A stretch of DNA of 64,000 nt from Trichobilharzia regenti (Eukaryota; Platyhelminthes; Trematoda; Strigeidida; Schistosomatidae). The notes below the pieces were generated by a model that had not been told where the DNA came from, did not search any database, and worked only from the letters and a program-made list of their open reading frames with translations. This document shows positions 34,857 to 45,605 of this stretch, in pieces. The translations under genes and the position numbers were made by a program. Positions within the stretch are counted from its first letter, which is position 1, and every line of letters begins with the position of its first letter. The DNA lies in NCBI GenBank assembly GCA_944472135.2, contig CALYDD020000284.1, forward strand, positions 1-64,000. Direction: 5' to 3'.

Positions 34857-34944
34857 TCTCTACTGACTATGAAATCCCGACAATAAATTCTTTGAAAGCT
34901 GGGTACCAATCAGTCAAAAAAGAAATCTAATAAGATCTCTTGCT

Positions 34945-35542
34945 ACCCGATTCCAATGTATCTGCAGCTGTGATATTCTGGAAGATGAACTACACTTCCT
35001 GAAAGAAATCTTCATACAAAACGGTTATCCATCAAGATTCGTAAAAAAAACACCAGACAGAAAACCCAAAAGCAAGAGACACGATCCGTGCCAAAAAAAA
35101 TACTTTATATGAACCTTGACCTACTCAGTGATGTCCTGAGAAGGAGAATTTCGACTTCTTTTAAGGAGAAGTTTCTTTGAGGCAACATTGATAGTAGTGT
35201 TCTCCAGTCGCCCGCTGATCTACAGAAGCCCAAAGTACAAGATTCCGCACCTGACCACTTCTATGTGTATATATCGGTTCACCTGTTGCAGTGGAATCAG
35301 GTGACTCTCGCGGTAACAACTCCGTTGATTTGACTTAACTTTTGCTTGTTTGCTTATTTTTCTAACTACTTAAAACTCTTGCGTAATTCCGTATGTTATT
35401 TTGTTTTCATGTACACCCTGAGCACAACTCTTTTATCAAGCTATCCATGTTATTACTCAACTCATCACTTTCCTTACTACCCTCTTATATCAACATCCAA
35501 TTCACCTGAACTTACTAATCGTATTTTTGTTTAGCAAATTAA

Positions 35543-35577
<35 letters not shown>

Positions 35578-35722
35578 AAACAACCATATATATATTTGCG
35601 ATTGTACAGCCATGAAAATGAATTCTCCGCTGAAAAGAGACTCTTCGCTGAACTACTGGTCTTCTGTCTTTGAAAAGAGTCTCTTCCCTGAATATTGTGT
35701 TCCTAATGTACAATGGGAGTTA
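34945..35722 (+). pseudogene. PLE C-terminal (GIY-YIG) remnant with 3' tail
   Basis: The translation gives ILEDELHFLKEIFIQNGYPS, RKPKSKRHDP, then LTTSMCIYRFTCCSGI, the Cys-rich start of the GIY-YIG domain. After 35265 the sequence to about 35700 is a non-coding tail with an AT run at 35545-35575 and TGAAAAGAGACTCTTCGCTG; this tail recurs at 45.93-46.37 kb with few changes. Stops and frame changes are present. Confidence 0.75.
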
Positions 35723-35736
35723 TTAAATTATTTAAA

Positions 35737-35922
35737 ATTTTTTTTTGATTACAGCTTGATTCCACAATGTATTTTTCGTACAAGTGTGGAATTTTCAGCG
35801 TGGATATCGGTAGCCCAAATTTTGCAGGCCGACCATAGATATCAGGTGTGCATCGGCGTGGGTTCGAACCCCGGACCATGTGCATGGTCGGCGAGAGTCC
35901 TAACCACTGTGCCACCGACGCA
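35737..35922 (-). mobile_element. SINE-B copy
   Basis: Tail complement TTTTTTTTTGATTACAGC, body complement GATATCGGTAGCCC, B-box complement GGGTTCGAACCCC, head complement GTGCCACCGACGCA. Confidence 0.85.
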
Positions 35923-36114
35923 CATACAATACTAAATTGAAAATAGGTAGAACGAAGAAGAAAATTTATCCGACAATGAAAGATAGTTAAAACGATAAAG
36001 TATCTGAACGAACTTCTCCTGAACACATGAGTTTGAGACTTTTTCACACATATCCCGACGGCTTCAGATATATGTTAATGATAAACTTGCAAGGCAAAAT
36101 TAATATTGCTTGGA

Positions 36115-36590
36115 GGATTTAATCATGAGCTGATATCAGTTAGAGAACCACTGGAAAATCTGGAAGTACTGGACAGCTGTTTCGTTCTAGTTTGGGACTC
36201 TTCAGCAGTACGCACCCAATGGGGTTCTTTTGGGTAGCCGTGACCAGTAGGGTACAGCAGGATGAAGATGAAGCAGTAACTCATCGAAGAAGACATTGCA
36301 AAATAGTCGCGCTATGTCATGAATTGGCAGAAGTTAGAATTCAAGGACCATTGGATCGGGTCCCAGTGGCTCAACTCTCTACGAGGTCGCCTTGTAATCA
36401 AGAGGTCCTGGGTTCGAACCACTGTGGTGGGTGCGTACCGATGAAGAGTCCGAAACTAGGACGAAACGGCTGTCCAGTACTCCAAGGTTTTCCAATGGTT
36501 TTCTAAATGATATCAGCTCATGATGAAATCCACCATGCAATCAAACAAAATCCCTACAAAACCAACACTTGAAAATTAAGATTCATCGGA
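36115..36590. repeat. Family C fold-back with one intact hammerhead
   Basis: The minus arm (about 36115-36235) carries an intact hammerhead core. The plus arm (36313-36590) has the tRNA-like segment CGCCTTGTAATC and GGGTTCGAACC and then a hammerhead whose C3 position is A (CCGATGAAGA). The outer ends TCATGAGCTGATATCAG and TGATATCAGCTCATGATG are inverted repeats. Confidence 0.8.
36166..36211 (-). ncRNA. Hammerhead ribozyme, family C design
   Basis: On the minus strand, GTACTG (36211-36206) pairs with CAGTAC (36171-36166). CTGAAGA lies at 36205-36199, helix II at 36198-36184, GAAA at 36183-36180, and helix III plus cleavage triplet is CAGCTGTC (36179-36172). Helix III is self-complementary, as in schistosome and newt ribozymes that work well as dimers. 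Core bases are all conserved. Confidence 0.78.
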
Positions 36591-36599
36591 ATATGGTTG

Positions 36600-37255
36600 A
36601 TAACTTTGAAAGCCTTGCTAAAATATCGACTTCGTATTCGCCTACCTACACTGGTCAGTTAAAATAGAACTACGATTAGATCCTGTCTGTTCTTTGCTTA
36701 ACCACTATGCAGGTTAATGTAGAGAAATTCGATGGTGAACATGCTATTGTTGTATATCCAATGTAGCTAGTTCCTCAGGAGCAGTTGAACTCGTAGATAT
36801 CTGTATCATGTGTGTGTATAACTTTAAAGCTGTATGGAAGAAGAAGCCGTCGAAAAGAATATTCTCTACTTAATTTATTTTTTGTCTTCTAAACGTCTAA
36901 ATAAGAATTTTTGTTATATTCATCTGTACTTCTCAATGGCTGACACGCATTATTAAGGTTGTGCGTAGAAGTGAAAATATTTGATTTAAATTATTTCGAA
37001 TTCCCTGTTGTCTGTTTCCAATGCGACAGTGATCATCAACCATATAACACCTAGTCAGTCTCAAGACACCATCGAGATGCCCCGTGCTAAGAGCCAACGT
37101 ATCAATAGACATGAAGCATTTTGAGTCCAATTAAAAGCCATCAGTATGAAATTCAGTAGAAAGACTCCCATTTCTTAGAAGTCTAGTGACTAACTATCTG
37201 TTGTCGGAAACTATTGGTGGCTAGTTGGGTCTTAAGGAGAAAGTCATCACTGACC
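36600..37255. other. No recognised feature
   Basis: AT-rich, no supported gene. A TG-type short run (36810-36820) is the only simple repeat. Confidence 0.4.
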
Positions 37256-37260
37256 GGATC

Positions 37261-37964
37261 TGAACAAAGCAAGAACTACAGTTTTAGCAGAATAATGTGG
37301 TACCACCATCTATTTCGTTGGTTTCTCATCAGCTGCTTACAGCCTAAATAAATTATGAGGTTTAAGTACAGACATGTTTTAACATACTTGCAAATTTTAC
37401 ATGTTGTCAGTTGACAGAAAATTCCACAATTTGTAAACAGTGCTCAGAAGATTGCGCTTATATAGTTTTCACACAGGCAGTTCAAGTTAAAACAAAATAA
37501 ATGTATGCAGAAAATGGTAAAAGAGTTACGTAATAAAGATGAGATATGCGTTAGATGCATAGTGACTAGTAAGTTAGGTAACAATGAACTGAGTTGAGCT
37601 GAAATCATAGAAACAAGAGACAAACAAAATTACAGATTATAAAAGGGAGGGTGAGGTTAAAGACAAAGATTACGTAATCAGATGAGAGAAAAAAAAGCAT
37701 CCAGCATCCATTTTCTGCATACATTTATTTTGTTTTAACTTGAACTGCCTGTGTGAAAACTATATAAGCGCAATCTTCTGAGCACTGTTTACAAATTGTG
37801 GAATTTTCTGTCAACTGACAACATGTAAAATTTGCAAGTATGTTAAAACATGTCTGTACTTAAACCTCATAATTTATTTAGGCTGTAAGCAGCTGATGAG
37901 AAACCAACGAAATAGATGGTGGTACCACATTATTCTGCTAAAACTGTAGTTCTTGCTCTGTTCA
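37261..37964. mobile_element. Fold-back element with 257-bp arms
   Basis: The segments 37261-37517 and 37708-37964 are almost perfect inverted copies; they share GAACTACAGTTTTAGCAG, CATCAGCTGCTTACAGCC and GACATGTTTTAACATAC. The loop of 190 bp is A-rich. No long reading frame is inside. A CTGATGA-N9-GAAA core (37893-37912) is in the right arm and, inverted, in the left. I see no clean target duplication. Confidence 0.85.
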
Positions 37965-38259
37965 AATTCATTAAGGGGAATAAATGTATGAAATTACTGA
38001 CTGGATCGATGGTAAATTTAGCTCACAAAGTGTGTATCTTTCATTCCACTACTGCAAATCATCAGTGATTTAACATCTGAAAACACTTTCTTGCATAATC
38101 TGTGGATACAAGAAACTCTGCTTTAGAAGGCTTATTAAAAGCGCAGTTTTTACTTCAAACACAGCAGTAACTATGTGGCTGTTTTCTCTCTAACATTCTG
38201 AAAGTTAATAAAGAAATTTTGTGAATCTGGTGTGTGGTGTGAATTTTATAATCATTCAG

Positions 38260-38790
38260 CCACTGAAACTGACCAATGAATTCCAACTTCTGCCAGTTCA
38301 CGAGATATAGCACAACCTACAACCAATTTCGTCGTTCAATAACTGTCCCTGTCAAGGAACTTATCCCTAAATTCCTATTGTTATGGAGACGCTCCGAACC
38401 GATAAATACTATGTACTTTCTTCGACTTTAACTCCAAAACACCTGTGTTGTAAGAAGGAAGCTATATTGTTTGGCAGTTAAAGTGGAGAACAGTACAAGT
38501 CTACAAACAAATGTTTTATACAAATTTATTGTGTACTTTTATTCGTTGAACTTGTACACGATCGAACCATTCGCGCCTTCGACGAGTTGCCCATCAGTGG
38601 CTACCAGTTCCAAAAACAAACGTTCAATGTTCACGTCAATTGACAGTCCCCTTAACCTACTTGGTTAATGCCGTTGACTACGACATCTCATAAGAAATCC
38701 AGACAGATTCCTGTCTACAGCCAATCGCTAGTGAGCACCAAATTAATTTTCAAGTAACGATTCCTAGGGATTTGACTGGCTAAAGACTCT
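38260..38790 (-). repeat. Family C arm fragments around unassigned sequence
   Basis: At 38263-38345 the complement of the family C tRNA-proximal part is visible (GAATTCCAACTTCTGCC, ACGAGATATAGCAC), and at 38700-38790 CACCAAATTAATTTTCAAG and GGATTTGACTGGC. The middle is unassigned. Confidence 0.45.
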
Positions 38791-39075
38791 ATCACGAGCT
38801 GACATTAGTTAGAGAACCATTGGAATACCACCAGGGAGGACTGGATAGTGAGCCGCTTCGTCCTAGTTTAGGACTCTTCAGAAGTACACCTTATACCCAG
38901 GAGGTCCTAGGTTTAAACCTCAGTGGTTGCGTACTGCTAGAGAGTCCTAAATCAGGACGAAACGGATATCCGGTAGTTACTAATTTCCAGTGGTTCTCTT
39001 AATGACATCCACTCATGATTAAGCTAGTAACCAGTAAAATCCCTACAAGCCAACACTTAAAATTTACAAATATAA
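38790..39075. repeat. Family C fold-back with collapsed loop
   Basis: The minus arm (TCACGAGCTGACATTAGTTAG...TTAGGACTCTTCAGAAGTAC) and the plus arm (AGGAGGTCCTAGG...GTACTGCTAGAGAGTCC...TGACATCCACTCATG) meet directly, without the usual tRNA-like part in the minus arm. Hammerhead cores are mutated (CTAGAGA). Confidence 0.6.
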
Positions 39076-39079
39076 GAGT

Positions 39080-39555
39080 GTTACCCACTTCACAGGAGGT
39101 GGCTGTCATACCCTCAATGACCAAGTGGATAAGGGTTTGGCATTTGAAATGATGTGCACTACGTTCCAGTCTCAGCCAGGACATCTCTACTTGCATGGGG
39201 ATGCTAACCCATCCGGATGACGAATCCTGGAGATAATAAAATGCACATCCTGGATTCTACTGCAAGTTAATACTCAAATTTATCGTATCTTATGCATCAT
39301 TTAACATAAATATGTTCGATAAATATTGGTCAAGAATTTATAGGAGTGTAATAGTGTGATTTACTCAGCCACTTGTTAACAAGATTTGATCGAATTCACT
39401 ATCGATGGTGTGGATTACTGTCAAAATGATCAAGGAGATCTGTAGCTTATTTGGTTGCTTTTTCACTTTTGTTGTGTTGTCTAGACTAAATCACTTCATC
39501 ACTGGAAGAATTCCACAATTCTCCTAAGTATCATCTTCTAACTTCAAAATGGTTC
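39080..39555. other. No recognised gene
   Basis: AT-rich. Text near 39070-39230 (GGATGACGAATCCTGG) resembles family D weakly. Confidence 0.35.
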
Positions 39556-39559
39556 TATG

Positions 39560-40600
39560 AAGAATACCACAGTTTGACTTCTTTTTCACTTTAATCGTTG
39601 GAAACGTTAACTATAAAGCTAATGAAAGCTTCTGAATTACACTAATATAACAATACCGAATATCAGGAATGTAGAACTTTGTACGTCAGCATCCCCGATA
39701 AAGTTATCACACACCATGTTTGAGTAACCAAGGAAAAGTTGACAAAAACGAAGAAATGCCTTTTTCTTATATGCTTCATTGAACTGCATAAATTTTTTAT
39801 GATTCTACGGTCATGTTCTCCTTGGTTGTTGAGACTAACTTAGACTAATGTCACATAATATTACATAATATCACATAAAATTGATTTCTGATGTCCACAT
39901 GATTCAAGTAGACGATTTAAGTCTTTTTGGTTAGTACTAAGTACCGATATCACATGGTTACAGTTATCCTTAGGTAATAGAAATACACCTCACTTATTGC
40001 ATTCGACGCCTGAGAAAGTCACCGAGTGTTTTATTTGAACTCAACTAGCAGGGACAGAATTTCCACTCATAGGAGTATTTTTTTTCCTTCATGTTCCCAG
40101 TAGAACATAGGGCTTCAAGCTAGTGGCTTGGAGTTTCTGTAGCAGTGTTTATTTTACAGGATGGGGTTGCTAGCCTCATACCGAACCTTTCCTCTTTACC
40201 AGTCTCACTACTGGCTTAGCGATATAAAGGAGTGCGCCGGCTGGGGATCGGACCCCGGACCATATGCATGGTCGACGAGCGTCCTAACCGCTGTGCCACC
40301 GACGCACTACGCATAGGACTGTAAACCATTCTTATTGTTTTTCGAAGGCTGATGTTAACACCCACTTGTCAAGAGTGAAGTAGCAGGAGCGAAACTCTAA
40401 CCCATGGTCTATTAGCAACATGTTGAGCGCTTAATCTAATGAGTCGTAACTCCAATCAATATCTATCAGTTATATCCGGTCTACAACGGCTTTATTCTGT
40501 ACAACATGTATGATAATACGAATTATTCATTCCCCATATAACAACGCCAAGAAAAACTGTAATCCATAGTGTTTCATGTGACGTAATGCTCTCCGACCTG
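39560..40600 (-). repeat. Family G repeat, inverted copy of 11.50-12.29 kb, interrupted by SINE-A
   Basis: CCACAGTTTGACTTCTTTTTC, GTACGTCAGCATCCC, GAGCGCTTAATCTAATGAG and GGCTTTATTCTGTACA are the reverse complements of family G phrases. A SINE-A at 40077-40308 splits it. Confidence 0.7.
40077..40308 (-). mobile_element. SINE-A copy nested in family G
   Basis: Minus-strand SINE-A with complement of the tail (TTCCCAGTAGAACATAGGGC), body (GATGGGGTTGCTAGCC) and head (GTGCCACCGACGCAC). CATAGGAG before and CATAGGAC after it look like an imperfect target duplication. Confidence 0.87.
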
Positions 40601-40674
40601 TAGTAAGCTGTAATCCTGAAATATGTTTTTCTTCAATGTCGACTGAGGAATACCCCTGCCTCAAGTGTGTAGAA

Positions 40675-40915
40675 TAATAATAATAATTTTTCCTTCACGT
40701 TCCCAGTGGAACATAGGGCTTCAAGCTAGTGGCGTGGAGTTTCTGTAGCAGTGTTTATTTTTTGCAGGATGGGGTTGCTAGCCTCATGCCGAACCTTTCC
40801 TCTTTACCAGCATTGTTTCTGGCTTAGCGAGGTAAAGGAGTGCGTCGGCCGGAAATCGAACCCAGGACCATGTGCATGGTTGGCGAGCGTCCTAACCGCT
40901 ATACCACCGACGCAC
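40675..40915 (-). mobile_element. SINE-A copy, exact 11-bp duplication
   Basis: Complete minus-strand SINE-A with a (TAA)n tail. AGTGTGTAGAA flanks it at 40664-40674 and 40916-40926. The TAA-type tail is like that of the RTE. Confidence 0.94.
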
Positions 40916-41039
40916 AGTGTGTAGAAAGGTGGTTAAAAATATGCATGAGTACTGACCATATGCACCTAGAAGATGGTCATATGTTGGAGCAAAGAGAAGA
41001 CATTAGCAGATCCGGACTTCTCGAATAATTTATGTTTCA

Positions 41040-41480
41040 CGTTACCGGCTCGTGGCGAAGGCAGAACTTCAAGTGAACATGAAGAAAACAAGGGTGATGA
41101 AAGTACCTAACTAACAACAATCAATATCACCGGAAGACATTTAAACGAAGTCACCTCCTTGACTTAATCTGTGCAGCATCATTTCATTTACAGGTGACTA
41201 TGCAGATAAGAGTGCCACAACACAAACCAGCATCAGAAGAGCACGACAGACCTTTACTTTTTCTCAAACTAGCCTTAAAAACCAACTACAGTTTGTATAA
41301 GGAATCAGATTCCAACTTCCGACACTAGTTTCAAATAAATGACTTTTTCAGTTCGGAGACCTGGTGTATGCGTTACCAAAGACACCTACAACAAGATTAC
41401 TGCAGACTTGTAAGTACAAGTACTGACGAAATCTTAACATGGACACAGAAGACTCGTTTGACATATGCCAACCTACGCCA
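41040..41480 (+). mobile_element. RTE fragment (after RT)
   Basis: AAGTGAACATGAAGAAAAC, GTGATGAAAGTACC, ATCAATATCACCGG and GAAGTCACCTCC match the LQVNIDKTEVMK to DLKEVTSF part of the RTE. The frame is broken. A further RTE tail at 42040-42290 probably belongs to the same insertion, separated by unrelated sequence. Confidence 0.65.
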
Positions 41481-42039
41481 TCTCTAGCGTAGACGTGAAA
41501 TCCGGTTAGCTTTCGATTAAAAGACGTTTGTACTGCTCAGCAATTCGCTTAGTCTTTCTTTATGGCTGGCTGTGAGTTAGACATGTCCATTGAAAGTGGA
41601 AGTCATGAAAAGCTTGGTTGGTTGTCTTTGATCATAGTTGTTTGCGTTCTTTCTATCATATTACCTGGTATAATAGGGTGGCCAATACGGAGTTTGTTAG
41701 GCTTTGAATGTTAGGTAGCGAGGGAAAGTCAGTCGACTTGCCAGTAAAATTGCATCTATTGAGGTAGCCCCATCGACGACAGGTAACGTTGGCTGACATA
41801 TGATCAGGGTAGAAAGGAGCCATTGGTGGTGAAGCCAAAACATAGGACCAATCCGTGAAGTCCTTAACAGTTAGTTTGAGCCAGTTGAGCAGGTGCAAAC
41901 GTTTTGACTGTTTATTATGGTTGCTTCGATTCTGTTTCCCCTCCCCCTTTTTTATGTTCCTCCGTGTTCTACATACAGTGTGGCAACTTGAACTGCTACC
42001 TTTCTGCACAAAGCTATATGCTTAAATCAGTTAACCACT
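41481..42039. other. Unassigned insert between two RTE pieces
   Basis: A minus-strand open stretch at 41656-42009 (117 codons) is rich in Ser, Lys and Leu and has no motif I know. Its place between two RTE parts suggests a repeat rather than a gene. Confidence 0.3.
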
Positions 42040-42290
42040 CCCCTCACTCCATACACAGAGGATTAGCGACAAGGAACTCTGAGAAGCAACGAACCAGCTT
42101 CAGGATCCTATTGTGCAATAAGTTAACAGAAGGAAATTAAGATCGATTCGATACACTCTGAGGAAACTGTTGATTGAAACCAGACACACACTAGATAATG
42201 CAGCAAAATCCCAGCTTAGAAAGACAACAGGGAACCAAGTGAAAGGGTGCTGATATGCTGATAATAATCATAATGACAGTAGTACAATTT
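42040..42290 (+). mobile_element. RTE 3' end fragment
   Basis: Translation RISDKELREATNQLQDPIVQ aligns with RITNKELWEQTKQEPIAQQ of the fuller RTE, followed by RYTLRK and a TGATAATAATCATAATGA tail. Confidence 0.7.
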
Positions 42291-42424
42291 CCGATTCAAG
42301 AATTTAATGGAAATTCAGGTGTTATGATTATAAGCAATAAATTGCGCTCAAAACGTCATCAGTAAACATTACTGTATAACACTGTGAGACTTTATCAAAA
42401 CAAAAATTTACCCATAATGAAATT

Positions 42425-42707
42425 CAGGTGTTGGTTTGCAAGGATTTGATTGGTTATGGGATTTTATCGTGAAGTGATATCACCTAGAGGACCACTGGAA
42501 CCATTGGGAGTGCTGAAGAGTTACTTAGTCCTGGTTTGGAACTCTTCATCAGTACCTTCCCACAGGTGTTCGGACTCATAATCCTCTGGTTACAAGGCTA
42601 GTGAGCTCGTAGACCATTCAGCTATCGATACCCATGAATTCCAACTCCTGCCAATTCACAATATAGTGCGACTGGCACTAGCCAGTGTCATATCTGGCGA
42701 GTATTTA
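42425..42707 (-). repeat. Family C minus arm, truncated at the Ty3 element
   Basis: GATTTTATCGTGAAGTGATATC, CTTAGTCCTGGTTTGGAACTC, GGTTACAAGGCTAGTGAGCTCG and GAATTCCAACTCCTGCC follow the family order up to GGCGAGTATTT, where Ty3 sequence starts. Confidence 0.65.
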
Positions 42708-43592
42708 TTCAAACAAACCGAAAGGTGTGATGATGGCCGTTTTTTCGATATCCTCTTGGGCAACTGGTATTTGGTGATAGGCCCTGACCAAGTCTACTTT
42801 AGAAAAAATGGTTTTTCCGTGTAATGTCAGGGAGAAATCATGAAGATGAGGAATAGGATAACGGTCGGGAACTGTGGCATTGTTTAAATGTCGGTAATCC
42901 CCACATGGCCTCCAATCATGATCAGCTTTAGGCACCATGTGTAAGGGCGAAGACCAAGGACTATTGGAGGGTCTGATGATGCCGAGCTGCATCATGTGTT
43001 CAAATTCTGCCTTGGCTGCTGCCAATTTGTCCGGGGGTAATCTACGAGGACGAGCACGAACTGGTTGACCCGTAGTAACTATCTTGTGAGTAACTGTGTG
43101 AGGGACGTCCTCGATGTTGTACGACGGCTTAAGAATTTTAGGGAAACGGTGAAGTAGGGAGGAAAAAGGGCAATCTGCTGGTCTTTCAATACTGATATTA
43201 TAGACAGAATAGCTGGAGATAATTCCATGGATCTTTAGATGGGTGTTGTTATCAATCAGTTTTTTATTGTTGACGTCAACTAACAGGTTGAAATTACTCA
43301 AGAAATCTGCTCCGAGGATGGCGTGACTGACGTCGGCTACTATGAAAATCCATGTGAAACGCCGACGTAAACCTAGATCCAGTATGAGGGATTGCTCTCC
43401 ATACGTCTGTATGCTTGTGTGGTTAGCTGCCCGGAGAGACAGTTTTCCGGGTGTCCGTGTAGATCGCCTGGATAGTGAAGGAGGGATTACGCTAACTTCT
43501 GCTCCCGTGTCTACCAGGAATAAAGTGTCTGAAGTTTTATCCTTCACATAGAAGAGGCGACTTGTTTGCTTGCCAGTAACAGCTGTCGCCAT
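42708..43592 (-). pseudogene. Ty3-type pol fragment: protease and N-terminal reverse transcriptase
   Basis: The frame starts at an ATG whose A is the last base of the gag stop (TGATG, 43594-43590). [14 protein letters not shown] (about residues 25-37) is the aspartic protease active site and ILGADFL the second protease motif. The RT starts near residue 195: [25 protein letters not shown], and [16 protein letters not shown] with the first catalytic aspartate. The frame ends just after ITPFGLFE, where a family C repeat abuts, so the YxDD box, RNase H and integrase are lost. CsRn1/Boudicca-like elements of flukes have this organisation. No internal stop is seen in the part that remains. Confidence 0.88.
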
Positions 43593-44470
43593 CACTGTCT
43601 GGCTGAGGCGTTTCCCTGAGCCTGGTTGGCTTCGCTAAAGCTGCACGGTTTTACACATTTCAGGGCATGACGTCCAAACTTCCAGTGATACCAGCATATA
43701 TTGCTATCCCGAGAAGACGAATGACGTGAGAAGGATCGTCGTCGTGATGGTGACCTTCTTTGTGAGCTCCGCCTCCGGACTTGTCGATCAGACCTATTAG
43801 TTTCCAACTTGTCAATCCTTGCCGCTAAGTCTGCAATGGCGGCGAGTATCGGTGTGTCTGCCGTGGGTGTGGAATGACACGGTGTGGCACTATCAGATGC
43901 TACGTGACTTATGGTGTTATCGGATAAAACATCCATAATACTATCTGCCATGTCACTTAGTTGGTCTAAGTCATACGACTTTCCTGAGATGATTAAAATT
44001 TGCTGGACATTTCTAGGTAAACGTTGCAACCACATCTGTTTCAGCACTACCTCGTCTACTTTATGATGTCCGATTAACTGGCGCATGTGCCTGAGCAGCT
44101 GGGATGGTTTACGTGGGCCTAGTTCACAGCCTGTGAGCAATTGTTGGATTCTTTTCTCATCCGACAAACTGGTACGTTGTATGAGGAGGGCTTTAAGTTT
44201 ATCAAATTGATGTTCCGTCGGAGGATCTTCGATGAAATCGCTGATTTCTGTCAATACTGACGGAGGGAGTTCTGCCAGCACCATACCATATTTGGCTATT
44301 TGGGACTTAATGCCCCGTGCTTCTAGCAACGGTTCAATTACCGCAAACCAAATCCTTGGTTCTGCGAAACCGTATTGGGGTAAACGAAAATCAGTGATGG
44401 CATTTATTGTGGCATTTGTCTCGCTATTAGTTGTCTGCTCGTTTGATGTACCGGACTGAGGTGATGACAT
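43592..44470 (-). CDS. Ty3-type Gag, CsRn1/Boudicca-like
   Basis: This 292-residue frame starts at [12 protein letters not shown] (ATG 44470-44468) and ends at TGA 43594-43592. The N-terminal two thirds fit Gag ([60 protein letters not shown]-type text). A short Arg/Ser-rich stretch ([10 protein letters not shown]) precedes an unusual zinc knuckle, [18 protein letters not shown], with spacing C-x2-H-x9-C-x3-C. The CHCC form is known from the CsRn1/Kabuki/Boudicca lineage. The frame can be extended upstream to 44551, but the extra residues are hydrophobic and unlike Gag, so I chose 44470. The gene is intact although the element is truncated. Confidence 0.88.
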   Translation of the reverse strand: MSSPQSGTSNEQTTNSETNATINAITDFRLPQYGFAEPRIWFAVIEPLLEARGIKSQIAKYGMVLAELPPSVLTEISDFIEDPPTEHQFDKLKALLIQRTSLSDEKRIQQLLTGCELGPRKPSQLLRHMRQLIGHHKVDEVVLKQMWLQRLPRNVQQILIISGKSYDLDQLSDMADSIMDVLSDNTISHVASDSATPCHSTPTADTPILAAIADLAARIDKLETNRSDRQVRRRSSQRRSPSRRRSFSRHSSSRDSNICWYHWKFGRHALKCVKPCSFSEANQAQGNASARQ

Positions 44471-44591
44471 TATAAATATGAGGTTATTGGTGCAAATTAG
44501 GATACAAATATAAACCACACACAAAATCACAATGAATATACAAAATAGCAAAAATAAGAATATGAATATGCCAAAATAATCCGTGTTCTTA

Positions 44592-44603
44592 TCGGGCTCA
44601 CCA
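44592..44603 (-). promoter_or_regulatory. Candidate primer-binding site, tRNA-Trp-like
   Basis: The minus strand reads TGGTGAGCCCGA, which matches the complement of the 3' end of tRNA-Trp (TGGTGACCCCGA) with one mismatch. CsRn1-type elements are reported to prime with tRNA-Trp. It lies 122 bases before the gag start and 7 bases after a possible LTR end (CTACA, at 44611). Confidence 0.6.
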
Positions 44604-44610
44604 ATTAATT

Positions 44611-44698
44611 TGTAGGGGACTAATATTAGAGTTCACTAACATTCCAAATATAAAAATAATAATCCAAGTCAGTGGAGTGTTAAATCACATTGTTACGT
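44611..44698 (-). mobile_element. Ty3 5' LTR remnant
   Basis: AT-rich sequence between the family C repeat and the candidate primer site; its last bases are CTACA. The LTR is 5' truncated: the family C phrase GTACATCAGGTCGGG starts at about 44700. It does not resemble the solo LTRs of the window. Confidence 0.45.
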
Positions 44699-44799
44699 AC
44701 TCCACAACCCGACCTGATGTACCCCACTGGTCACGACTTCCCACTAGAACCCCAGGTAACTACCTACCTGAATAGGGTTGGTCACTAGTGAACATTAAA

Positions 44800-45605
44800 G
44801 ACAGATCTGCAGGTGAACAAAGGGAAAACTGAAGTGATGAAGATTCCTGGCTGACAACAACAGCCACAACAACAGACGACAATCAGCATAAATGGGAGAA
44901 GTCTGAAAGAAGCAACCTCCTTCACCTACCTACCTACCCACCTAACTGCGAAGCATCGTTTCAACTAAAGGCGAACGGAACTGATGAGGATATCAAAGTG
45001 AGAGGATCAGGAAAGCAAGTCAAGATTTCATAACTCTCAAGTCTGTGTGGAGAGCAACAGCACTCAGCATCAAAAAATAAGATCCATGCTTTCGACTCCA
45101 ATGTCAGTGCTACTCTACACGGATCAGAGACTTGGCGCCGCGCCGTGCGACGTCACGAAGTCTACTTCGAACAACTCCGAAACACACACCTTCATCAACA
45201 GCTGTCTCCGCTCAATACCACTCAAAATCAGATGGCCGGTGAGTAAAGATGAACGACAAGAGTCTCTGGCAATGAATGAACCAACCCAGTTGGAACCAGC
45301 TGTGCAAGAAATATGCAGAAAGAAATGTATAGAAATGGATTGGTGGCCATACTCTGAGAAAACAAACTGTCATCGAGTGAGTGACATTACACGCTAGACT
45401 ATCACTCGATTGGAACCCGGTTAAATAGGAAACGGTGAGTCAGTTGGTCTTGAGTGCGAGAGTGAGATGGAGGAGCAGGTGATGCGAAGAGAAGATGAAA
45501 GCATGTAGGCAGACGTGCAGCCAGGTTGGCAGAGAACCGACAGCAATGGAAACGTGTCTCTGAAGCCCCATGTTTCTCTAGAAATTAAAAGGAAATAATC
45601 ATAAT
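44800..45605 (+). mobile_element. RTE-type LINE, 5'-truncated
   Basis: Starts in the LQVNKGKTEVMK region, passes SINGRSLKEATSFTYL, VLLYTDQRLGA, TFINSCLRSIPLKIRWP and VQEICRKK, and ends with GAAGCCCCATGTTTCTCTAG and AATAATCATAATAAAAAG. Frame changes are present. Confidence 0.8.

Larger units (their letters stand above)
34370..34905 (+). repeat. Family C plus arm with nested SINE-B
   Basis: The left part 34370-34483 is the central/left family C sequence, SINE-B occupies 34484-34678, and the rest resumes with ATGAATTGGTGGAAGTTAGAA and the tRNA-like CTAGCCTTATAACCG. It carries a hammerhead with an intact core (listed separately). Confidence 0.75.

Noticed and set aside
35346..35534. 62-residue frame nearly identical at 46027-46215
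   Set aside because: It is the non-coding tail of a PLE copied to both places; upstream coding motifs are in another frame.
36345..36425. tRNA-Thr gene
   Set aside because: The CTTGTAA loop and GGTTCGAAC block look like tRNA-Thr, but this is the family C repeat with many diverged copies and poor stems.
41656..42009. 117-residue minus-strand protein
   Set aside because: No motif, no neighbours that support a gene, and it sits between two RTE fragments.
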